Assembly (NCBI RefSeq): GCF_024623185.1
Contig: NZ_JANJZK010000009.1
Location: 36,470-100,469 of the forward strand
DNA: 64,000 nucleotides
Source of the DNA: Anaerofustis stercorihominis
GTDB taxonomy: Bacteria; Bacillota; Clostridia; Eubacteriales; Anaerofustaceae
Direction: 5' to 3'
Shown here: positions 1-9,945 of the stretch, one piece after another
Numbering within the stretch: position 1 is the stretch's first letter
Layout: each line of letters begins with the position of its first letter
The notes under the pieces: generated by a model
Seen by the model: the letters and a program-made list of their open reading frames with translations, nothing else
Database searches by the model: none
What the model was told of the DNA's origin: nothing
Program-made: the position numbers and the translations under genes

Positions 1-86
1 ATATGGTTGGACATAAATTTGGTGAATTTGCACCAACTAGAACATTTAGAGGCCACGCAGGCGAAAAGAAGACTGGCGTTAAATAG
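1..86 (+). CDS. rpsS: Ribosomal protein S19, C-terminal end (partial)
   Basis: The reading frame ending at the TAG at 84-86 encodes the S19 C-terminus (GHKFGEFAPTRTFRGHAG followed by a basic tail). S19 sits in the head of the 30S subunit. The gene is cut by the window start, so only about 27 residues are visible. It precedes rplV, as in the S10 operon, which shows that the window opens inside that operon. Confidence 0.95.
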   Translation, partial: MVGHKFGEFAPTRTFRGHAGEKKTGVK

Positions 87-106
87 GCTTAATAGGAGGA
101 AAATAA

Positions 107-442
107 ATGGAAGCAAAAGCAACTGCAAAATATTTAAGAGTTTCACCTATTAAGGTAAAAAGAGTTGCTTCTTTAGTAAGAGGTAAAAACCTAGGCGAAG
201 CTATTAATATTTTAAAACTTACAGGAAACAAACCTGCAAAAGAAATAGAAAAAGTAGTAAAATCAGCAGCAGCAAATGCTGAAAACAATCATGATATGGA
301 CGTTACAAAGCTATACATCTCTGAAATTAGTGCTAATCAAGGACCTACATTAAAAAGATTTAGAGCTGGTTCTCAAGGTAGAGCGTCTATGATATTAAAA
401 AGAAGCTCACACATCAGTGTAGTTCTTAAAGAAAGAGCATAA
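107..442 (+). CDS. rplV: 50S ribosomal protein L22
   Basis: 111 residues, normal L22 length. The start MEAKATAKYLRVSPIKVK and the C-terminal beta-hairpin region around GPTLKRFRAGSQGRAS are typical; in the family that loop lines the nascent-chain exit tunnel. An AGGAGG sits just upstream of the ATG. It lies 20 bp after rpsS and 17 bp before rpsC in one S10-type operon, with no promoter between. Confidence 0.98.
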   Translation: MEAKATAKYLRVSPIKVKRVASLVRGKNLGEAINILKLTGNKPAKEIEKVVKSAAANAENNHDMDVTKLYISEISANQGPTLKRFRAGSQGRASMILKRSSHISVVLKERA

Positions 443-459
443 GGAGGATGAATATCTAA

Positions 460-1101
460 ATGGGTCAAAAAGTAAATCCACATGGTTTGAGAGTTGGCGT
501 AATCAAAGATTGGTCTTCAAGATGGTATGCAAAAGATAAAGACTTCGGAGACACTTTAGTAGAAGATTACAACATCAGGAAATATATTAAAACAACACAA
601 TATAATACCGGAATTTCCAGAATTGAAATCGAAAGATTCGGTGAAAAGATCAAAATCTTTATTTACACAGGAAAACCTGGAAAGATCATCGGTAAAGCCG
701 GTTCTGGTATTGAAGCAGTAAGAAAACAACTTCAAAAGATGACTGGTAAAAATGTTTATATCAACATTATTGAAGTAAAAAATGTTGACTGTGACGCACA
801 ATTAGTAGCAGAAAACATCGCTCAGCAGCTTGAAAGAAGAATTTCTTTCAGAAGAGCAATGAAACAAGCTATCGGCAGAGCCCTAAGAGGTGGTGCTGAA
901 GGTATCAAAACAAGCGTTTCAGGAAGAGTAAACGGAGCTGAAATGGCTAGAACAGAACAATATAGTGATGGAAACGTGCCACTTCAAACATTAAGAGCTG
1001 ATATTGATTATGGTTTTGCGGAAGCAGATACAACATATGGAAAAATCGGTGTAAAAGTTTGGATAAATAAAGGCGAAGTTCTTCCAACTAAAGGTGAATA
1101 A
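460..1101 (+). CDS. rpsC: 30S ribosomal protein S3
   Basis: 213 residues starting [18 protein letters not shown], the S3 signature. A KH-type RNA-binding segment with [15 protein letters not shown] lies near residues 75-90, and the C-terminal domain contains [17 protein letters not shown]. In the family S3 lines the mRNA entry channel of the 30S head. RBS AAGGAGG precedes the ATG. Co-transcribed with rplV and rplP. Confidence 0.98.
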   Translation: MGQKVNPHGLRVGVIKDWSSRWYAKDKDFGDTLVEDYNIRKYIKTTQYNTGISRIEIERFGEKIKIFIYTGKPGKIIGKAGSGIEAVRKQLQKMTGKNVYINIIEVKNVDCDAQLVAENIAQQLERRISFRRAMKQAIGRALRGGAEGIKTSVSGRVNGAEMARTEQYSDGNVPLQTLRADIDYGFAEADTTYGKIGVKVWINKGEVLPTKGE

Positions 1102-1134
1102 TTAGTATTTCAATAAGGAGGATAAATAACAGTT

Positions 1135-1572
1135 ATGTTAATGCCTAAAAGAGTAAAACACAGAAAAGTACATCGTGGCAGAATGACAGGAAAAGCTACG
1201 AGAGGAAATAAAGTAACTTACGGCGATTACGGTATTCAAGCATTAGAACCTGCTTGGATCACTTCTAATCAAATAGAAGCAGCCCGTATCGCTATGACAA
1301 GATATATTAAAAGAGGCGGACAAGTTTGGATTAAAATTTTCCCGGATAAGTCTGTAACAAAGAAACCTGCCGAAACTCGTATGGGTAAAGGTAAAGGTGC
1401 TCCAGAATACTGGGTAGCGGTTGTAAAACCGGGTAGAGTTATGTTTGAGCTTGCAGGAGTAGATGAAGAAACTGCAAGAGAAGCTATGAGACTTGCTCAA
1501 CATAAACTACCAATCAAGACAAAATTTATCACTAAAGCAGAACAAGAAAATTTAGTAGGTGGTGAAGCATAA
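1135..1572 (+). CDS. rplP: 50S ribosomal protein L16
   Basis: 145 residues; [19 protein letters not shown] is the usual L16 start, so the upstream ATG was kept although the AGGAGG (1116-1121) lies about 13 nt away. [18 protein letters not shown] is the conserved core. L16 organises the A/P-tRNA region of the 50S. The stop codon overlaps the rpmC start by one base, indicating translational coupling. Confidence 0.97.
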   Translation: MLMPKRVKHRKVHRGRMTGKATRGNKVTYGDYGIQALEPAWITSNQIEAARIAMTRYIKRGGQVWIKIFPDKSVTKKPAETRMGKGKGAPEYWVAVVKPGRVMFELAGVDEETAREAMRLAQHKLPIKTKFITKAEQENLVGGEA

Positions 1573-1772
1573 TGAAAGCGCAAGATATTAGAAATATGAG
1601 TGAACAAGAGTTAAATAATAGGCTTTCGTCTTTAAAAGAAGAATTATTCAATCTACGTTTTCAACATGCAACAGGACAGCTTGACAATCCTTTAAAGATA
1701 AGGGAAGTTAAAAGAGACTATGCTAGGGTGAAAACTGTACTTCGAGAAAGGGAATTACAAGCTAACGCTTAG
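1572..1772 (+). CDS. rpmC: 50S ribosomal protein L29
   Basis: 66 residues, two-helix L29: an [14 protein letters not shown] start and a conserved [17 protein letters not shown] segment. In the family it sits by the tunnel exit next to L23. It begins on the last base of the rplP stop and is followed by rpsQ after 18 bp, the standard L16-L29-S17 order. Confidence 0.97.
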   Translation: MKAQDIRNMSEQELNNRLSSLKEELFNLRFQHATGQLDNPLKIREVKRDYARVKTVLRERELQANA

Positions 1773-1790
1773 TAATTTTAGGTAGGATAA

Positions 1791-2045
1791 ATGGAAAGAG
1801 GAAACAGAAAAGTAAGAATTGGTAAAGTTGTTTCAAATAAAGGTGACAAGAGTATCGTTGTTGCTATCGAAACAATGGTAAACCATCCATTATATAAAAA
1901 GCGTGTAAAGAAAACAACTAAGTTCATGGCTCATGATGAACAAAACATGTGTGATGTTGGTGATATTGTTAAAATCATGGAAACAAGACCACTTAGCAAA
2001 TCTAAACGTCATAGATTAGTTGAAATCGTAGAAAAGGTTAAATAG
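1791..2045 (+). CDS. rpsQ: 30S ribosomal protein S17
   Basis: 84 residues. OB-fold protein of the 16S 5' domain; [17 protein letters not shown] and the [19 protein letters not shown] segment are diagnostic. The Shine-Dalgarno (TAGGTAGGAT) is weaker than that of its neighbours. It is the last S10-operon gene before the L14 (spc) block, with no terminator seen between them. Confidence 0.97.
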   Translation: MERGNRKVRIGKVVSNKGDKSIVVAIETMVNHPLYKKRVKKTTKFMAHDEQNMCDVGDIVKIMETRPLSKSKRHRLVEIVEKVK

Positions 2046-2074
2046 CCTTTTGGCGTTTTAAGGAGGTTTAGAGA

Positions 2075-2443
2075 ATGATACAACAAGAAAGTAGACTAAA
2101 AGTAGCTGATAACAGCGGTGCAAAAGAACTATTATGTATCAGAGTACTTGGAGGAAGCAAAAAGAAGACTGCCAATATCGGTGACGTTATTGTAGCAAGT
2201 GTTAAAAGTGCTGCTCCGGGCGGAATGGTAAAAAAAGGTGACGTTGTAAAAGCTGTTGTTGTTAGAACTGTAAGCGGTGTTAGAAGAGCTGATGGAACTT
2301 ATATCAAATTCGATCAAAACGCTGCTGTTATATTAAAAGAAGATAACCAACCAAGAGGAACTCGTATCTTCGGTCCGGTTGCTAGAGAACTTAGAGAAAA
2401 GAAGTTCATGAAAATCGTTTCACTAGCTCCGGAAGTGTTATAA
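2075..2443 (+). CDS. rplN: 50S ribosomal protein L14
   Basis: 122 residues, exact family length. [19 protein letters not shown] at the start and [17 protein letters not shown] near the end are L14 hallmarks. L14 forms an intersubunit bridge. RBS AAGGAGG. First gene of the spc block; it runs on from rpsQ after about 30 bp, so S10 and spc are probably one transcript here. Confidence 0.98.
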   Translation: MIQQESRLKVADNSGAKELLCIRVLGGSKKKTANIGDVIVASVKSAAPGGMVKKGDVVKAVVVRTVSGVRRADGTYIKFDQNAAVILKEDNQPRGTRIFGPVARELREKKFMKIVSLAPEVL

Positions 2444-2456
2444 GGAGGCTTTTATA

Positions 2457-2765
2457 ATGCATGTAAAGAAAGATGATAAAGTAATTGTTATTTCTGGTAA
2501 AGATAAAGGAAGTATTGGCAAAGTTATAAAAGGCTTTCCAAAAGAAAACAGAGTAATTGTTGAAAATGTAAATGTTAGAAAAAAACATTTAAAAGCAACA
2601 AATCAAATGCAACAAGCAGGTATTGTCGAAGAAGCATGTCCGATAGATGCTTCAAACGTTTTATTATACTGTGACACATGTAAAAAAGGTGTTAGAGCTG
2701 GCGTAAAAGTTAATGACGGCAAAAAAGAAAGATACTGCAAAAAATGTAATGCAACTTTTAAATAG
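2457..2765 (+). CDS. rplX: 50S ribosomal protein L24, with C-terminal Cys pairs
   Basis: 102 residues. KOW motif VISGKDKGSIGKVIKGF near residues 11-27 and VNVRKKHLK identify L24, a 23S assembly initiator. The C-terminal half carries two CxxC pairs (C72/C75 and C94/C97) that could bind zinc; this is known in some L24 proteins but not all. RBS AAGGAGG. Confidence 0.97.
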   Translation: MHVKKDDKVIVISGKDKGSIGKVIKGFPKENRVIVENVNVRKKHLKATNQMQQAGIVEEACPIDASNVLLYCDTCKKGVRAGVKVNDGKKERYCKKCNATFK

Positions 2766-2781
2766 TAGGGGGCAGTAATTA

Positions 2782-3324
2782 ATGAGTAGATTAAAAGAAA
2801 AATACAAAGCTGAAGTTATAAATGCACTTACTGAAAAGTTCGGATATAAGAATGTAATGCAAGTACCAAAACTTGATAAAATAGTTGTTAACATGAGATT
2901 TGGGGATTGTAAAGATAACTCAAAACAAATGGAAGCAGCAGCAAACGAACTTGCTTTGATAACAGGTCAAAGACCTATTATGGTAAAAGCTAAAAAATCA
3001 GTTTCTAACTTCAAATTAAGAGAAGGTATGACGATTGGTGCTAAAGTAACACTTAGAGGTGAAAGAATGTATGAATTTGCTGACAGACTTCTAAATGTTG
3101 CAATCCCAAGAATCAGAGACTTCAGAGGAGTTAATCCTAAGAGTTTCGATGGAAGAGGCAACTATTCTTTAGGTCTTAAAGAACAACTTATCTTCCCTGA
3201 AATTGATTATGATAAGATTGAAAAATTAAGAGGAATGGATATCGCATTCGTTTCTTCAGCAAATACAGATGAAGAAGGCTATGAATTACTTAAATTAATG
3301 GGTATGCCTTTCAAAGAAGCATAG
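2782..3324 (+). CDS. rplE: 50S ribosomal protein L5
   Basis: 180 residues. The N-terminal [17 protein letters not shown] and central [18 protein letters not shown] motifs are those of L5, which binds 5S rRNA and contacts S13 across the subunits. The RBS is AGGGGG-like. It sits between rplX and rpsN as in other spc operons. Confidence 0.98.
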   Translation: MSRLKEKYKAEVINALTEKFGYKNVMQVPKLDKIVVNMRFGDCKDNSKQMEAAANELALITGQRPIMVKAKKSVSNFKLREGMTIGAKVTLRGERMYEFADRLLNVAIPRIRDFRGVNPKSFDGRGNYSLGLKEQLIFPEIDYDKIEKLRGMDIAFVSSANTDEEGYELLKLMGMPFKEA

Positions 3325-3337
3325 GAGGATAAGTTTT

Positions 3338-3523
3338 ATGGCTAAAAAAGCAATGGTAGAAAAGCAAAAAAGAACACCAAAGTATTCAACAAGAGCATAT
3401 ACAAGATGTAAAATATGCGGAAGACCTCATGCTTACCTAAGAAAATATGGTATTTGTAGAATATGTTTTAGAGAACTTGCTTACAAAGGTGAAATCCCTG
3501 GCGTAAAGAAAGCAAGTTGGTAG
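3338..3523 (+). CDS. rpsN: 30S ribosomal protein S14, zinc type (type Z)
   Basis: 61 residues, the short form of S14. Four cysteines at residues 24, 27, 40 and 43 (CxxC...CxxC) form the zinc site of type-Z S14. No zinc-free paralogue is present in this window. S14 is a late-assembling protein of the 30S head. RBS AGGAGG. Confidence 0.98.
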   Translation: MAKKAMVEKQKRTPKYSTRAYTRCKICGRPHAYLRKYGICRICFRELAYKGEIPGVKKASW

Positions 3524-3561
3524 AAATAATATAAGAAAAGTAATTAAGGAGGTTTTCTAAT

Positions 3562-3960
3562 ATGTCTATGACAGATCCAATTGCGGATATGCTAACTAGA
3601 GTTAGAAATGCAAATAACGCAGGACACAAAGATGTGATGATCCCTGCTTCTAATATTAAAAAAGCTATCGCCAACATTTTATTAGAAGAAGGTTATATAA
3701 AGAAAGTAGATTTTATAGAAGATAATAAACAAGGCATGATTAAAGTTACTTTGAAATACGGCAAAGACGGCGAAAAAGTAATTGCAGGCCTTAAAAGAAT
3801 TTCTAAACCGGGACTTAGAATTTATGCTTCAAACGAAGAATTGCCTAAAGTTCTAAATGGTTTGGGAGTAGCAATTATATCAACTTCAAAAGGCGTTATG
3901 ACTGATAAAAAAGCCAGAAAAGATAACGTTGGCGGCGAAGTTTTATGCTACGTATGGTAA
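3562..3960 (+). CDS. rpsH: 30S ribosomal protein S8
   Basis: 132 residues starting [17 protein letters not shown], with C-terminal [26 protein letters not shown]; both are S8 signatures. S8 binds the 16S central domain and in E. coli is the translational repressor of spc; whether it regulates here cannot be seen. RBS AAGGAGG. Confidence 0.98.
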   Translation: MSMTDPIADMLTRVRNANNAGHKDVMIPASNIKKAIANILLEEGYIKKVDFIEDNKQGMIKVTLKYGKDGEKVIAGLKRISKPGLRIYASNEELPKVLNGLGVAIISTSKGVMTDKKARKDNVGGEVLCYVW

Positions 3961-3986
3961 TAGAAAATAGGAGGAAGAAATAGATT

Positions 3987-4523
3987 ATGTCTAGAGTAGG
4001 AAACGCACCTGTTAATTTACCAGCTGGAGTTGATGTAAAAATTAACGATAACGTAGTTACAGTAAAAGGACCAAAAGGTGAATTAACACAAGAAATAGAT
4101 AAAGATATTATCATTGAAATCAACGATAATGTTTTAGAAGTAAAAAGACCTAATGACGATAAAAAATATCGTTCACTTCATGGTTTATCAAGAGCTTTAA
4201 TTCAAAACATGGTAACAGGTGTTACTGATGGTTTTGAAAAGAAACTTGAAATTGTCGGTGTTGGTTACAGAGCACAAAAACAAGGTAAAACTTTAGTACT
4301 TAGCCTTGGATATTCTCATCCTGTAGAAATGGAAGATCCTGAGGGTATCGAAACAGTTGTTGACGGACAGACAACAATTTTAGTTAAAGGTATTGATAAA
4401 CAATTAGTTGGCGCTCATGCTGCTAACATCAGGGAAAAAAGAAGCCCTGAACCTTACAAGGGCAAAGGCGTAAGATACGCTGATGAATTTGTAAGAATTA
4501 AAGAAGGTAAATCAGGTAAATAG
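3987..4523 (+). CDS. rplF: 50S ribosomal protein L6
   Basis: 178 residues beginning [15 protein letters not shown], with the L6 C-terminal motif [15 protein letters not shown]6 lies at the base of the GTPase centre near the sarcin-ricin loop. RBS AGGAGG. It overlaps no neighbour; rplR follows after 13 bp. Confidence 0.98.
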   Translation: MSRVGNAPVNLPAGVDVKINDNVVTVKGPKGELTQEIDKDIIIEINDNVLEVKRPNDDKKYRSLHGLSRALIQNMVTGVTDGFEKKLEIVGVGYRAQKQGKTLVLSLGYSHPVEMEDPEGIETVVDGQTTILVKGIDKQLVGAHAANIREKRSPEPYKGKGVRYADEFVRIKEGKSGK

Positions 4524-4536
4524 GAGGGGTGTATAG

Positions 4537-4905
4537 ATGATATCAAAAGTTAACAAAAATGAAATCAGAAAGAAAAGACATCTTAGAGTAAGAAATAAGA
4601 TTAGCGGCACTCCTGAAAGACCAAGACTAAATGTTTTTAGAAGCAATAAGCAAATTTATGCTCAGCTTATTGACGATGTAAACGGAGTAACTCTTGCGGC
4701 TGCTTCAAGCTTAGACGCTACGATCAAAGATGAATGCGCTAAGGCTAAAAAACTTGAAGCTGCAACATTAGTTGGCAAAGAAATCGCAAAAAATGCTAAA
4801 GCTAAAGATATTAGCGCATGCGTTTTCGATAGAGGCGGCTATGTATATGAAGGTAGAGTTAAAGCTCTAGCTGACGGTGCAAGAGAAGCTGGACTTGAAT
4901 TTTAA
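4537..4905 (+). CDS. rplR: 50S ribosomal protein L18
   Basis: 122 residues. [21 protein letters not shown] near the start and [20 protein letters not shown] at the end are L18 signatures. L18 binds 5S rRNA together with L5. RBS GGAGGGG. Part of the uninterrupted spc block. Confidence 0.97.
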   Translation: MISKVNKNEIRKKRHLRVRNKISGTPERPRLNVFRSNKQIYAQLIDDVNGVTLAAASSLDATIKDECAKAKKLEAATLVGKEIAKNAKAKDISACVFDRGGYVYEGRVKALADGAREAGLEF

Positions 4906-4922
4906 GGAGGCTAAAGGAAATA

Positions 4923-5426
4923 ATGAATAGAAATTTTAATCCTGAAGAATTAGATATAAAAGAAAAAGTTGTTGCGATTAACAGAGTAACAAAAGTTGTT
5001 AAAGGTGGTAGAAATTTCCGTTTTAGTACTCTTGTAGTAGTAGGCGATGAAAACGGCCACGTTGGTGTAGGCCTCGGTAAAGCTATAGAAATTCCTGAAG
5101 CTATCAGAAAAGGTATTGAAGATGCTAAAAAGAACATGGTAGAAGTTTCTTTGGTTGGTACAACAATCCCTCATGAAACAATCGGAAGATTTGGTGCCGG
5201 AAGAGTACTTATGAAACCGGCAGCTAAAGGTACAGGAGTTATCGCTGGTGGTCCTGCCCGTGCAGTAATCGAACTTGCCGGTATTAAAGATATTAGAACA
5301 AAATCTCTAGGTTCAAACAATGCCAGCAACATGGTAAAAGCCACATTAGCAGGATTATCTGAATTAGTAACAGTTGAAGAGGTTGCTAAAAAAAGAGGTA
5401 AGACTGTAGAAGAAATCTTAGGATAA
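4923..5426 (+). CDS. rpsE: 30S ribosomal protein S5
   Basis: 167 residues. The double-stranded RNA-binding-like S5 domain ([17 protein letters not shown]) is followed by the C-terminal domain with [18 protein letters not shown]5 shapes decoding accuracy and the mRNA entry site. RBS AAGGAGG. The stop is followed at once by the rpmD Shine-Dalgarno. Confidence 0.98.
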   Translation: MNRNFNPEELDIKEKVVAINRVTKVVKGGRNFRFSTLVVVGDENGHVGVGLGKAIEIPEAIRKGIEDAKKNMVEVSLVGTTIPHETIGRFGAGRVLMKPAAKGTGVIAGGPARAVIELAGIKDIRTKSLGSNNASNMVKATLAGLSELVTVEEVAKKRGKTVEEILG

Positions 5427-5440
5427 GGAGCGTGAGAGAA

Positions 5441-5629
5441 TTGGCTAAAGAAAAACAATTAAAGATTACGCTTAAGAAGAGCTTAATAGGTAGAAACGAA
5501 AGACAAAGAAAAAGTATTGAAGCATTGGGACTTAGAAAAATCGGTCAAACTGTTTTAAAACAAGATAATGCTCAAATCAGAGGTATTTGTCAAAAAATGG
5601 ACTTCATGTTAGACGTTGAAGAAATATAA
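5441..5629 (+). CDS. rpmD: 50S ribosomal protein L30 (TTG start)
   Basis: 62 residues from a TTG at 5441. A GTG at 5432 in the same frame lies only 1 nt from the AAGGAG (5425-5430), whereas the TTG is 10 nt away and gives the normal L30 start [17 protein letters not shown]. The core [19 protein letters not shown] is diagnostic. The RBS overlaps the rpsE stop codon. Confidence 0.93.
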   Translation: MAKEKQLKITLKKSLIGRNERQRKSIEALGLRKIGQTVLKQDNAQIRGICQKMDFMLDVEEI

Positions 5630-5643
5630 TAGGAGGTGTTAGT

Positions 5644-6087
5644 ATGAGATTACACGAGCTAAAACCTGCTGAAGGTTCAACAAGAAAGACAATTAGAAAA
5701 GGTAGAGGTACAGCTACAGGCAGAGGAAAAACTGCCGGTAGAGGTCAAGACGGACAAAAATCACGTTCAGGCAGTGGTGTTAGACCGGGTTTTGAAGGTG
5801 GTCAAATGCCACTTACAAGAAGAGTTCCTAAAAGAGGCTTCTCTAACTATCCTTTCAAAAAAGAATTTGCTATCGTAAATCTTGATAGATTAAACGATCT
5901 TGAAAAAGATACTGTAGTAACTAATGATCTTTTAAAAGAACTAGGTATGGTTAAAAATAAATATGAATTTGTTAAAGTTTTAGGCGAAGGAGAAATAAAA
6001 GTTCCTTTGACCGTTAAAGTAAATAAAGTAAGTAAATCGGCTAAAGAAAAGATTGAAGCAGCAGGCGGGAAGGTAGAGGTATTATAA
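5644..6087 (+). CDS. rplO: 50S ribosomal protein L15
   Basis: 147 residues. The [15 protein letters not shown] start, the glycine/arginine-rich N-terminal arm and [18 protein letters not shown] are the L15 pattern. L15 is a late 23S assembly protein. RBS AGGAGGTG. The secY start follows one base after its stop. Confidence 0.98.
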   Translation: MRLHELKPAEGSTRKTIRKGRGTATGRGKTAGRGQDGQKSRSGSGVRPGFEGGQMPLTRRVPKRGFSNYPFKKEFAIVNLDRLNDLEKDTVVTNDLLKELGMVKNKYEFVKVLGEGEIKVPLTVKVNKVSKSAKEKIEAAGGKVEVL

Positions 6088-6088
6088 A

Positions 6089-7345
6089 ATGCTTACAACT
6101 ATCAAGAATGCTTGGAATATTCCTGAACTAAGGAAAAGAATTTTATTTACTCTTGCTATGTTATGTATATTCAGACTTGGTGGCTTTATAGCCGTGCCAT
6201 TCATAGATACTGCTGCTGTAGATACTATGGTAAATAATAATTCAATGTTTGGATTACTTAACATAATATCGGGTAATAACTTTAGAACATTCTCAATATT
6301 TGCTATGTCGATAACACCATATATCAATGCATCTATTATTTTGCAGTTATTGACAATAGCTATTCCGGCGTTAGAAAGACTTTCCCATGAAGGGGAAGAA
6401 GGAAGAAAGAAAATTTCTTCTTACACTAGATATTTGACTGTTGTTTTAGCATTAATACAAGCGTTAGGTATTGCATTCAGTTTTAAACAAATATTAACGA
6501 CTGACAGTGCATTTACCGTAGCAGTGGTGGCACTTACCATTACGGCAGGTACGTCCTTCCTGATGTGGCTTGGTGAAAATATTACGGAACATGGTATCGG
6601 TAACGGTATATCAATACTTATTTTTGCCGGTATTATAGCAAACATTCCATCAGCTCTAGGTTACTTATATGAACAAGTAACTTCAGGCTCAATTACAGGA
6701 GTACTTTTAGTAATATTCCTTGTATTTGTAATTTTAGTTATAGCCGGAGTTGTTGAAATCAATGAAGGTGTCAGAAAGATACCTGTTCAGTATGCAAAAA
6801 GAGTTGTAGGCAGAAAAATGTACGGCGGACAAAATACTCACATCCCGCTTAAGATAAACCAATCAGGTGTTATGCCTATAATCTTTGCGAGTACGATTAC
6901 AATGTTCCCTGCAACATTGGCGTCATTCTTCCCTAACTGGGGATTTGCGGCATGGCTAAGTAAAGCTCTTGCATGGGGTGGCGCAGCGTCTACTATACTT
7001 TATGTAATTCTAATAGTATTCTTTACTTATTTTTATACTATTGTTACATTCAATCCTGATGATGTTGCAAAGAACTTGAAACAATATGGTGGATTTATTC
7101 CCGGAATAAGACCGGGACATTCTACAATTGTTTATTTAAAAAGAACATTAAACAGACTTATGGTTGCGGGAAGTATATTCCTTGTTGTAATAGCGGTACT
7201 TCCGATAATCGTGGGTAATGTAATGGATCTTAGTTTACAATTCGGTGGTACAAGTTTACTTATCGTTGTAGGTGTTGCTCTTGAAACTGTAAATCAATTA
7301 GAACAACAAATGATTATGAGAAATTATAAAGGTTTCTTGAAATAG
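6089..7345 (+). CDS. secY: Preprotein translocase channel subunit SecY
   Basis: 418 residues with about ten hydrophobic membrane segments. The plug/TM2 region (GLLNIISGNNFRTFSIFAMSI, residues about 50-70) and the cytoplasmic loop GHSTIVYLKRTLNRL are SecY hallmarks. SecY forms the membrane pore for Sec export with SecE and SecG, not in this window. It is coupled to rplO and followed by adk, the standard spc order. Confidence 0.98.
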   Translation: MLTTIKNAWNIPELRKRILFTLAMLCIFRLGGFIAVPFIDTAAVDTMVNNNSMFGLLNIISGNNFRTFSIFAMSITPYINASIILQLLTIAIPALERLSHEGEEGRKKISSYTRYLTVVLALIQALGIAFSFKQILTTDSAFTVAVVALTITAGTSFLMWLGENITEHGIGNGISILIFAGIIANIPSALGYLYEQVTSGSITGVLLVIFLVFVILVIAGVVEINEGVRKIPVQYAKRVVGRKMYGGQNTHIPLKINQSGVMPIIFASTITMFPATLASFFPNWGFAAWLSKALAWGGAASTILYVILIVFFTYFYTIVTFNPDDVAKNLKQYGGFIPGIRPGHSTIVYLKRTLNRLMVAGSIFLVVIAVLPIIVGNVMDLSLQFGGTSLLIVVGVALETVNQLEQQMIMRNYKGFLK

Positions 7346-7358
7346 TAGGTGATATAAA

Positions 7359-8006
7359 ATGAAATTAGTACTTTTAGGCCCTCCTGGAGCAGGTAAGGGT
7401 ACACAAGCCAGTAGAATAGTTGATAAATATAATGTGGTTCATATCTCTACAGGAGATATATTCAGAAAAAATCTAAGCGAAAATACACCTCTTGGTAAAA
7501 AGGCTAAAGAATATATGGATCAAGGACTGCTGGTTCCCGATGACGTAACTGTTGAAATGGTTGAAGACAGATTATCTTGGCCGGATATTACTGATGGCTA
7601 TATGTTAGATGGTTTTCCAAGAACTATTTCACAGGCTGAATCTTTAGATAAAATTCTTGATAAAGCTGGTGACAAGTTAGACTTAGCCCTTTGTATAGAA
7701 GCAGATTATTCACTACTTACTAAGAGAATTACTGGAAGAAGAATGTGTAAATGTGGTGAAACTTATCACGTAGAATTTCATCCGCCGAAAGTAGAAGGCA
7801 TTTGTGATAAATGCGGCGGCGAGTTATATCAAAGAGATGACGATAAAGAAGATACTGTAGTTAAAAGATTAAAAGAATATGAAGAAAAAACACAACCTCT
7901 TGTAGACTATTACGAGAAACAAAATATTTTAAAAACTGTGAATGGATCAAGAACAGTTGATGAAGTATTTGAAGATATTTCAAAGATTCTTGATGAGTGT
8001 AAATAA
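7359..8006 (+). CDS. adk: Adenylate kinase with Cys4 LID
   Basis: 215 residues. P-loop GPPGAGKGT (residues 7-15), DGFPRT (84-89) and GRR catalytic arginines. It converts ATP + AMP to 2 ADP. The LID domain carries four cysteines (130, 132, 149, 152) that probably bind zinc; the first pair is CxC rather than the CxxC of B. subtilis, one residue shorter. The stop overlaps the map start by one base. Confidence 0.98.
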   Translation: MKLVLLGPPGAGKGTQASRIVDKYNVVHISTGDIFRKNLSENTPLGKKAKEYMDQGLLVPDDVTVEMVEDRLSWPDITDGYMLDGFPRTISQAESLDKILDKAGDKLDLALCIEADYSLLTKRITGRRMCKCGETYHVEFHPPKVEGICDKCGGELYQRDDDKEDTVVKRLKEYEEKTQPLVDYYEKQNILKTVNGSRTVDEVFEDISKILDECK

Positions 8007-8755
8007 TGATTGTACTTAAATCTGATCATGAAATTGACCTAATGAAAAAAGCGGGTAGTATAACTGCAAAGGCACACGATGCTGTAAAGAGATATATCAA
8101 ACCCGGAATGAGTACACTTGATTTAGATAAATTGGTTGAAGATGTTATCTTGACCAATAATGCTACACCGGCTTTTAAAGGTTATATGGGATTTCCTAAA
8201 AGTATTTGTTCTTCAATCAATGACGAAGTTGTACATGGGATACCGGATAAGAAAACCATAATAAATGACGGCGATATAGTAAGCGTCGATATCGGTGCTT
8301 TCTATGACGGATATGTAGGAGATCAGGCTAAAACTTACATGGTAGGAAATGTAAGTGAAACAGCTAAGAAACTTGTTGAAGTTACAAGACAAAGTTTCTT
8401 TGAAGGTCTCAAATGTGTTAAAGAAGGATATCGTATAAGTGATATTTCCAGGGAAATTCAAAATTATGCCGAGAGTCATGGCTTTAGTTTAGTAAGAGAC
8501 TATACTGGGCATGGCGTAGGACAGGAAATGCATGAAGATCCCGCTGTTCCAAATTACGTTGGTGCAAGAAAAGGTCCGAGACTTCAAAAAGGAATGACAA
8601 TTGCAATAGAACCTATGGTAAATGAAGGAACATACGATGTTCACGTTCTTGATAACGGTTGGACGGTAGTCACTGATGACGGAAAACTTTCTGCACATTA
8701 TGAACATTCAGTAGCCGTAACGGACGGGGATCCGATAATTCTTACATTATTATAA
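8006..8755 (+). CDS. map: Methionine aminopeptidase type I
   Basis: 249 residues. The five metal ligands are all visible: Asp in SVDIGAFYDGYVGD (two), His in TGHGVG, Glu in IEPMV and Glu in YEHSVAV. The enzyme removes the N-terminal Met from new proteins. It starts on the last base of the adk stop, so adk and map are translationally coupled, as is common in Firmicutes spc operons. Confidence 0.98.
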   Translation: MIVLKSDHEIDLMKKAGSITAKAHDAVKRYIKPGMSTLDLDKLVEDVILTNNATPAFKGYMGFPKSICSSINDEVVHGIPDKKTIINDGDIVSVDIGAFYDGYVGDQAKTYMVGNVSETAKKLVEVTRQSFFEGLKCVKEGYRISDISREIQNYAESHGFSLVRDYTGHGVGQEMHEDPAVPNYVGARKGPRLQKGMTIAIEPMVNEGTYDVHVLDNGWTVVTDDGKLSAHYEHSVAVTDGDPIILTLL

Positions 8756-8768
8756 TGAGGATTTGATT

Positions 8769-9038
8769 ATGGACTATAATGTTGGTGATATTGTTATATC
8801 GAAAGCTGGTAGAGACAAAGGTTCTTTTCTGGTCGTTATTGGTTTTTTGGACGATGATAAACTTTTATTAGCGGATGGTAGGCTAAGAAAAACAGAAAAT
8901 CCAAAAAAGAAAAAAATTAAGCATATTACTAAAATAAATGCTAAAAGTACATTAATTTGTGATAAAATAAAATGTAATGAGAAAATTCCCAATGCGCTTA
9001 TAAGAAAAGAGATTGAGAGAATTAAAGAAGAAATTTAG
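8769..9038 (+). CDS. KOW-domain RNA-binding protein (L14E/L27E-like)
   Basis: 89 residues from the ATG at 8769. A TTG six bases earlier is too close to the TGAGGA. An N-terminal KOW fold ([20 protein letters not shown]) is followed by a lysine-rich tail. Similar proteins sit between map and infA in many Clostridia and are annotated as ribosomal L14E/L6E/L27E-like. A ribosome-associated role is inferred from position and fold only. Confidence 0.85.
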   Translation: MDYNVGDIVISKAGRDKGSFLVVIGFLDDDKLLLADGRLRKTENPKKKKIKHITKINAKSTLICDKIKCNEKIPNALIRKEIERIKEEI

Positions 9039-9052
9039 GAGGATGTGTTTTA

Positions 9053-9277
9053 GTGAGTAAGAGTGATTATGTGGAAGCTGAAGGAATTGTTCTTGAAGCA
9101 ATGCCTAATACAACTTTTAAAGTAAAGTTAGACAATGGACATGAAATTACAGCACATATATCTGGAAAATTAAGAATGAACTACATTAAAATATTACCGG
9201 GAGATAAAGTAATTTTAGAAATTTCCCCTTATGATTTGACAAAAGGAAGAATTATTTGGAGAGAAAAAGGCAGATAA
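9053..9277 (+). CDS. infA: Translation initiation factor IF-1 (GTG start)
   Basis: 74 residues from a GTG; RBS AGGAGG lies 8-13 nt upstream. [19 protein letters not shown] and [19 protein letters not shown] are the IF-1 S1-like OB fold. IF-1 blocks the 30S A site during initiation. A missing in-frame ATG near the start makes GTG the only sensible start. Confidence 0.97.
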   Translation: MSKSDYVEAEGIVLEAMPNTTFKVKLDNGHEITAHISGKLRMNYIKILPGDKVILEISPYDLTKGRIIWREKGR

Positions 9278-9291
9278 AATTACTAAAGTAG

Positions 9292-9417
<126 letters not shown>

Positions 9418-9536
9418 TTAATTTGATATAAAGTATTTTGTCGCGGCTGGATTTATCTGACAAGATCTTATATATATATAATAGTAAATAAATAGTAATA
9501 TTAAAAACTAAAAAAAATCATACGGAGGTGCAATTG
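9418..9536 (+). other. rpmJ-rpsM intergenic gap with possible hairpin
   Basis: The largest gap in the ribosomal cluster. It contains an imperfect hairpin (TTGTC at 9438-9442 with GACAA near 9458-9463), a run of alternating TA (9469-9480) ending in TATAAT (9477-9482) with no convincing -35, then the rpsM Shine-Dalgarno. A secondary promoter or processing site is possible, but I cannot support one firmly. Confidence 0.35.
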
Positions 9537-9905
9537 ATGGCGAGAATAGCCGGCGTGGATTTACCTAAAGATAAAAGAGTAGAAATAGGTTTAACTTATA
9601 TCTACGGAATTGGTCAAGCTACTTCAAATAAGCTTTTAGCTGAAGCTGGAATTAATCCGGATACAAGAGTAAAAGATTTAAGCGAAGAAGAAGTAAACAA
9701 ACTTCGTTCATTAATAGATGAAAAAGTTACCGTTGAAGGTGACTTAAGAAGAGAAGTTTCACTTAATATAAAAAGACTGATGGAAATTGGTACTTACAGA
9801 GGGTTAAGACATCGTAGAGGATTGCCAGTTAGAGGTCAAAAGAGCAAAACAAATGCCAGAACAAGAAAAGGCCCTAAGAAAACTGTAAGTAGAAAAAGCA
9901 AATAA
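9537..9905 (+). CDS. rpsM: 30S ribosomal protein S13
   Basis: 122 residues from ATG 9537 ([19 protein letters not shown]). An in-frame GTG at 9528 lies inside the GGAGGTG itself and was rejected. Helix-two-turn-helix plus the C-terminal basic tail [18 protein letters not shown] are typical. S13 makes head-to-50S bridges with L5. First gene of the alpha block. Confidence 0.97.
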   Translation: MARIAGVDLPKDKRVEIGLTYIYGIGQATSNKLLAEAGINPDTRVKDLSEEEVNKLRSLIDEKVTVEGDLRREVSLNIKRLMEIGTYRGLRHRRGLPVRGQKSKTNARTRKGPKKTVSRKSK

Positions 9906-9945
9906 TAGATAGATATTATTCTCACAAACTAAGGAGGATTTAGAA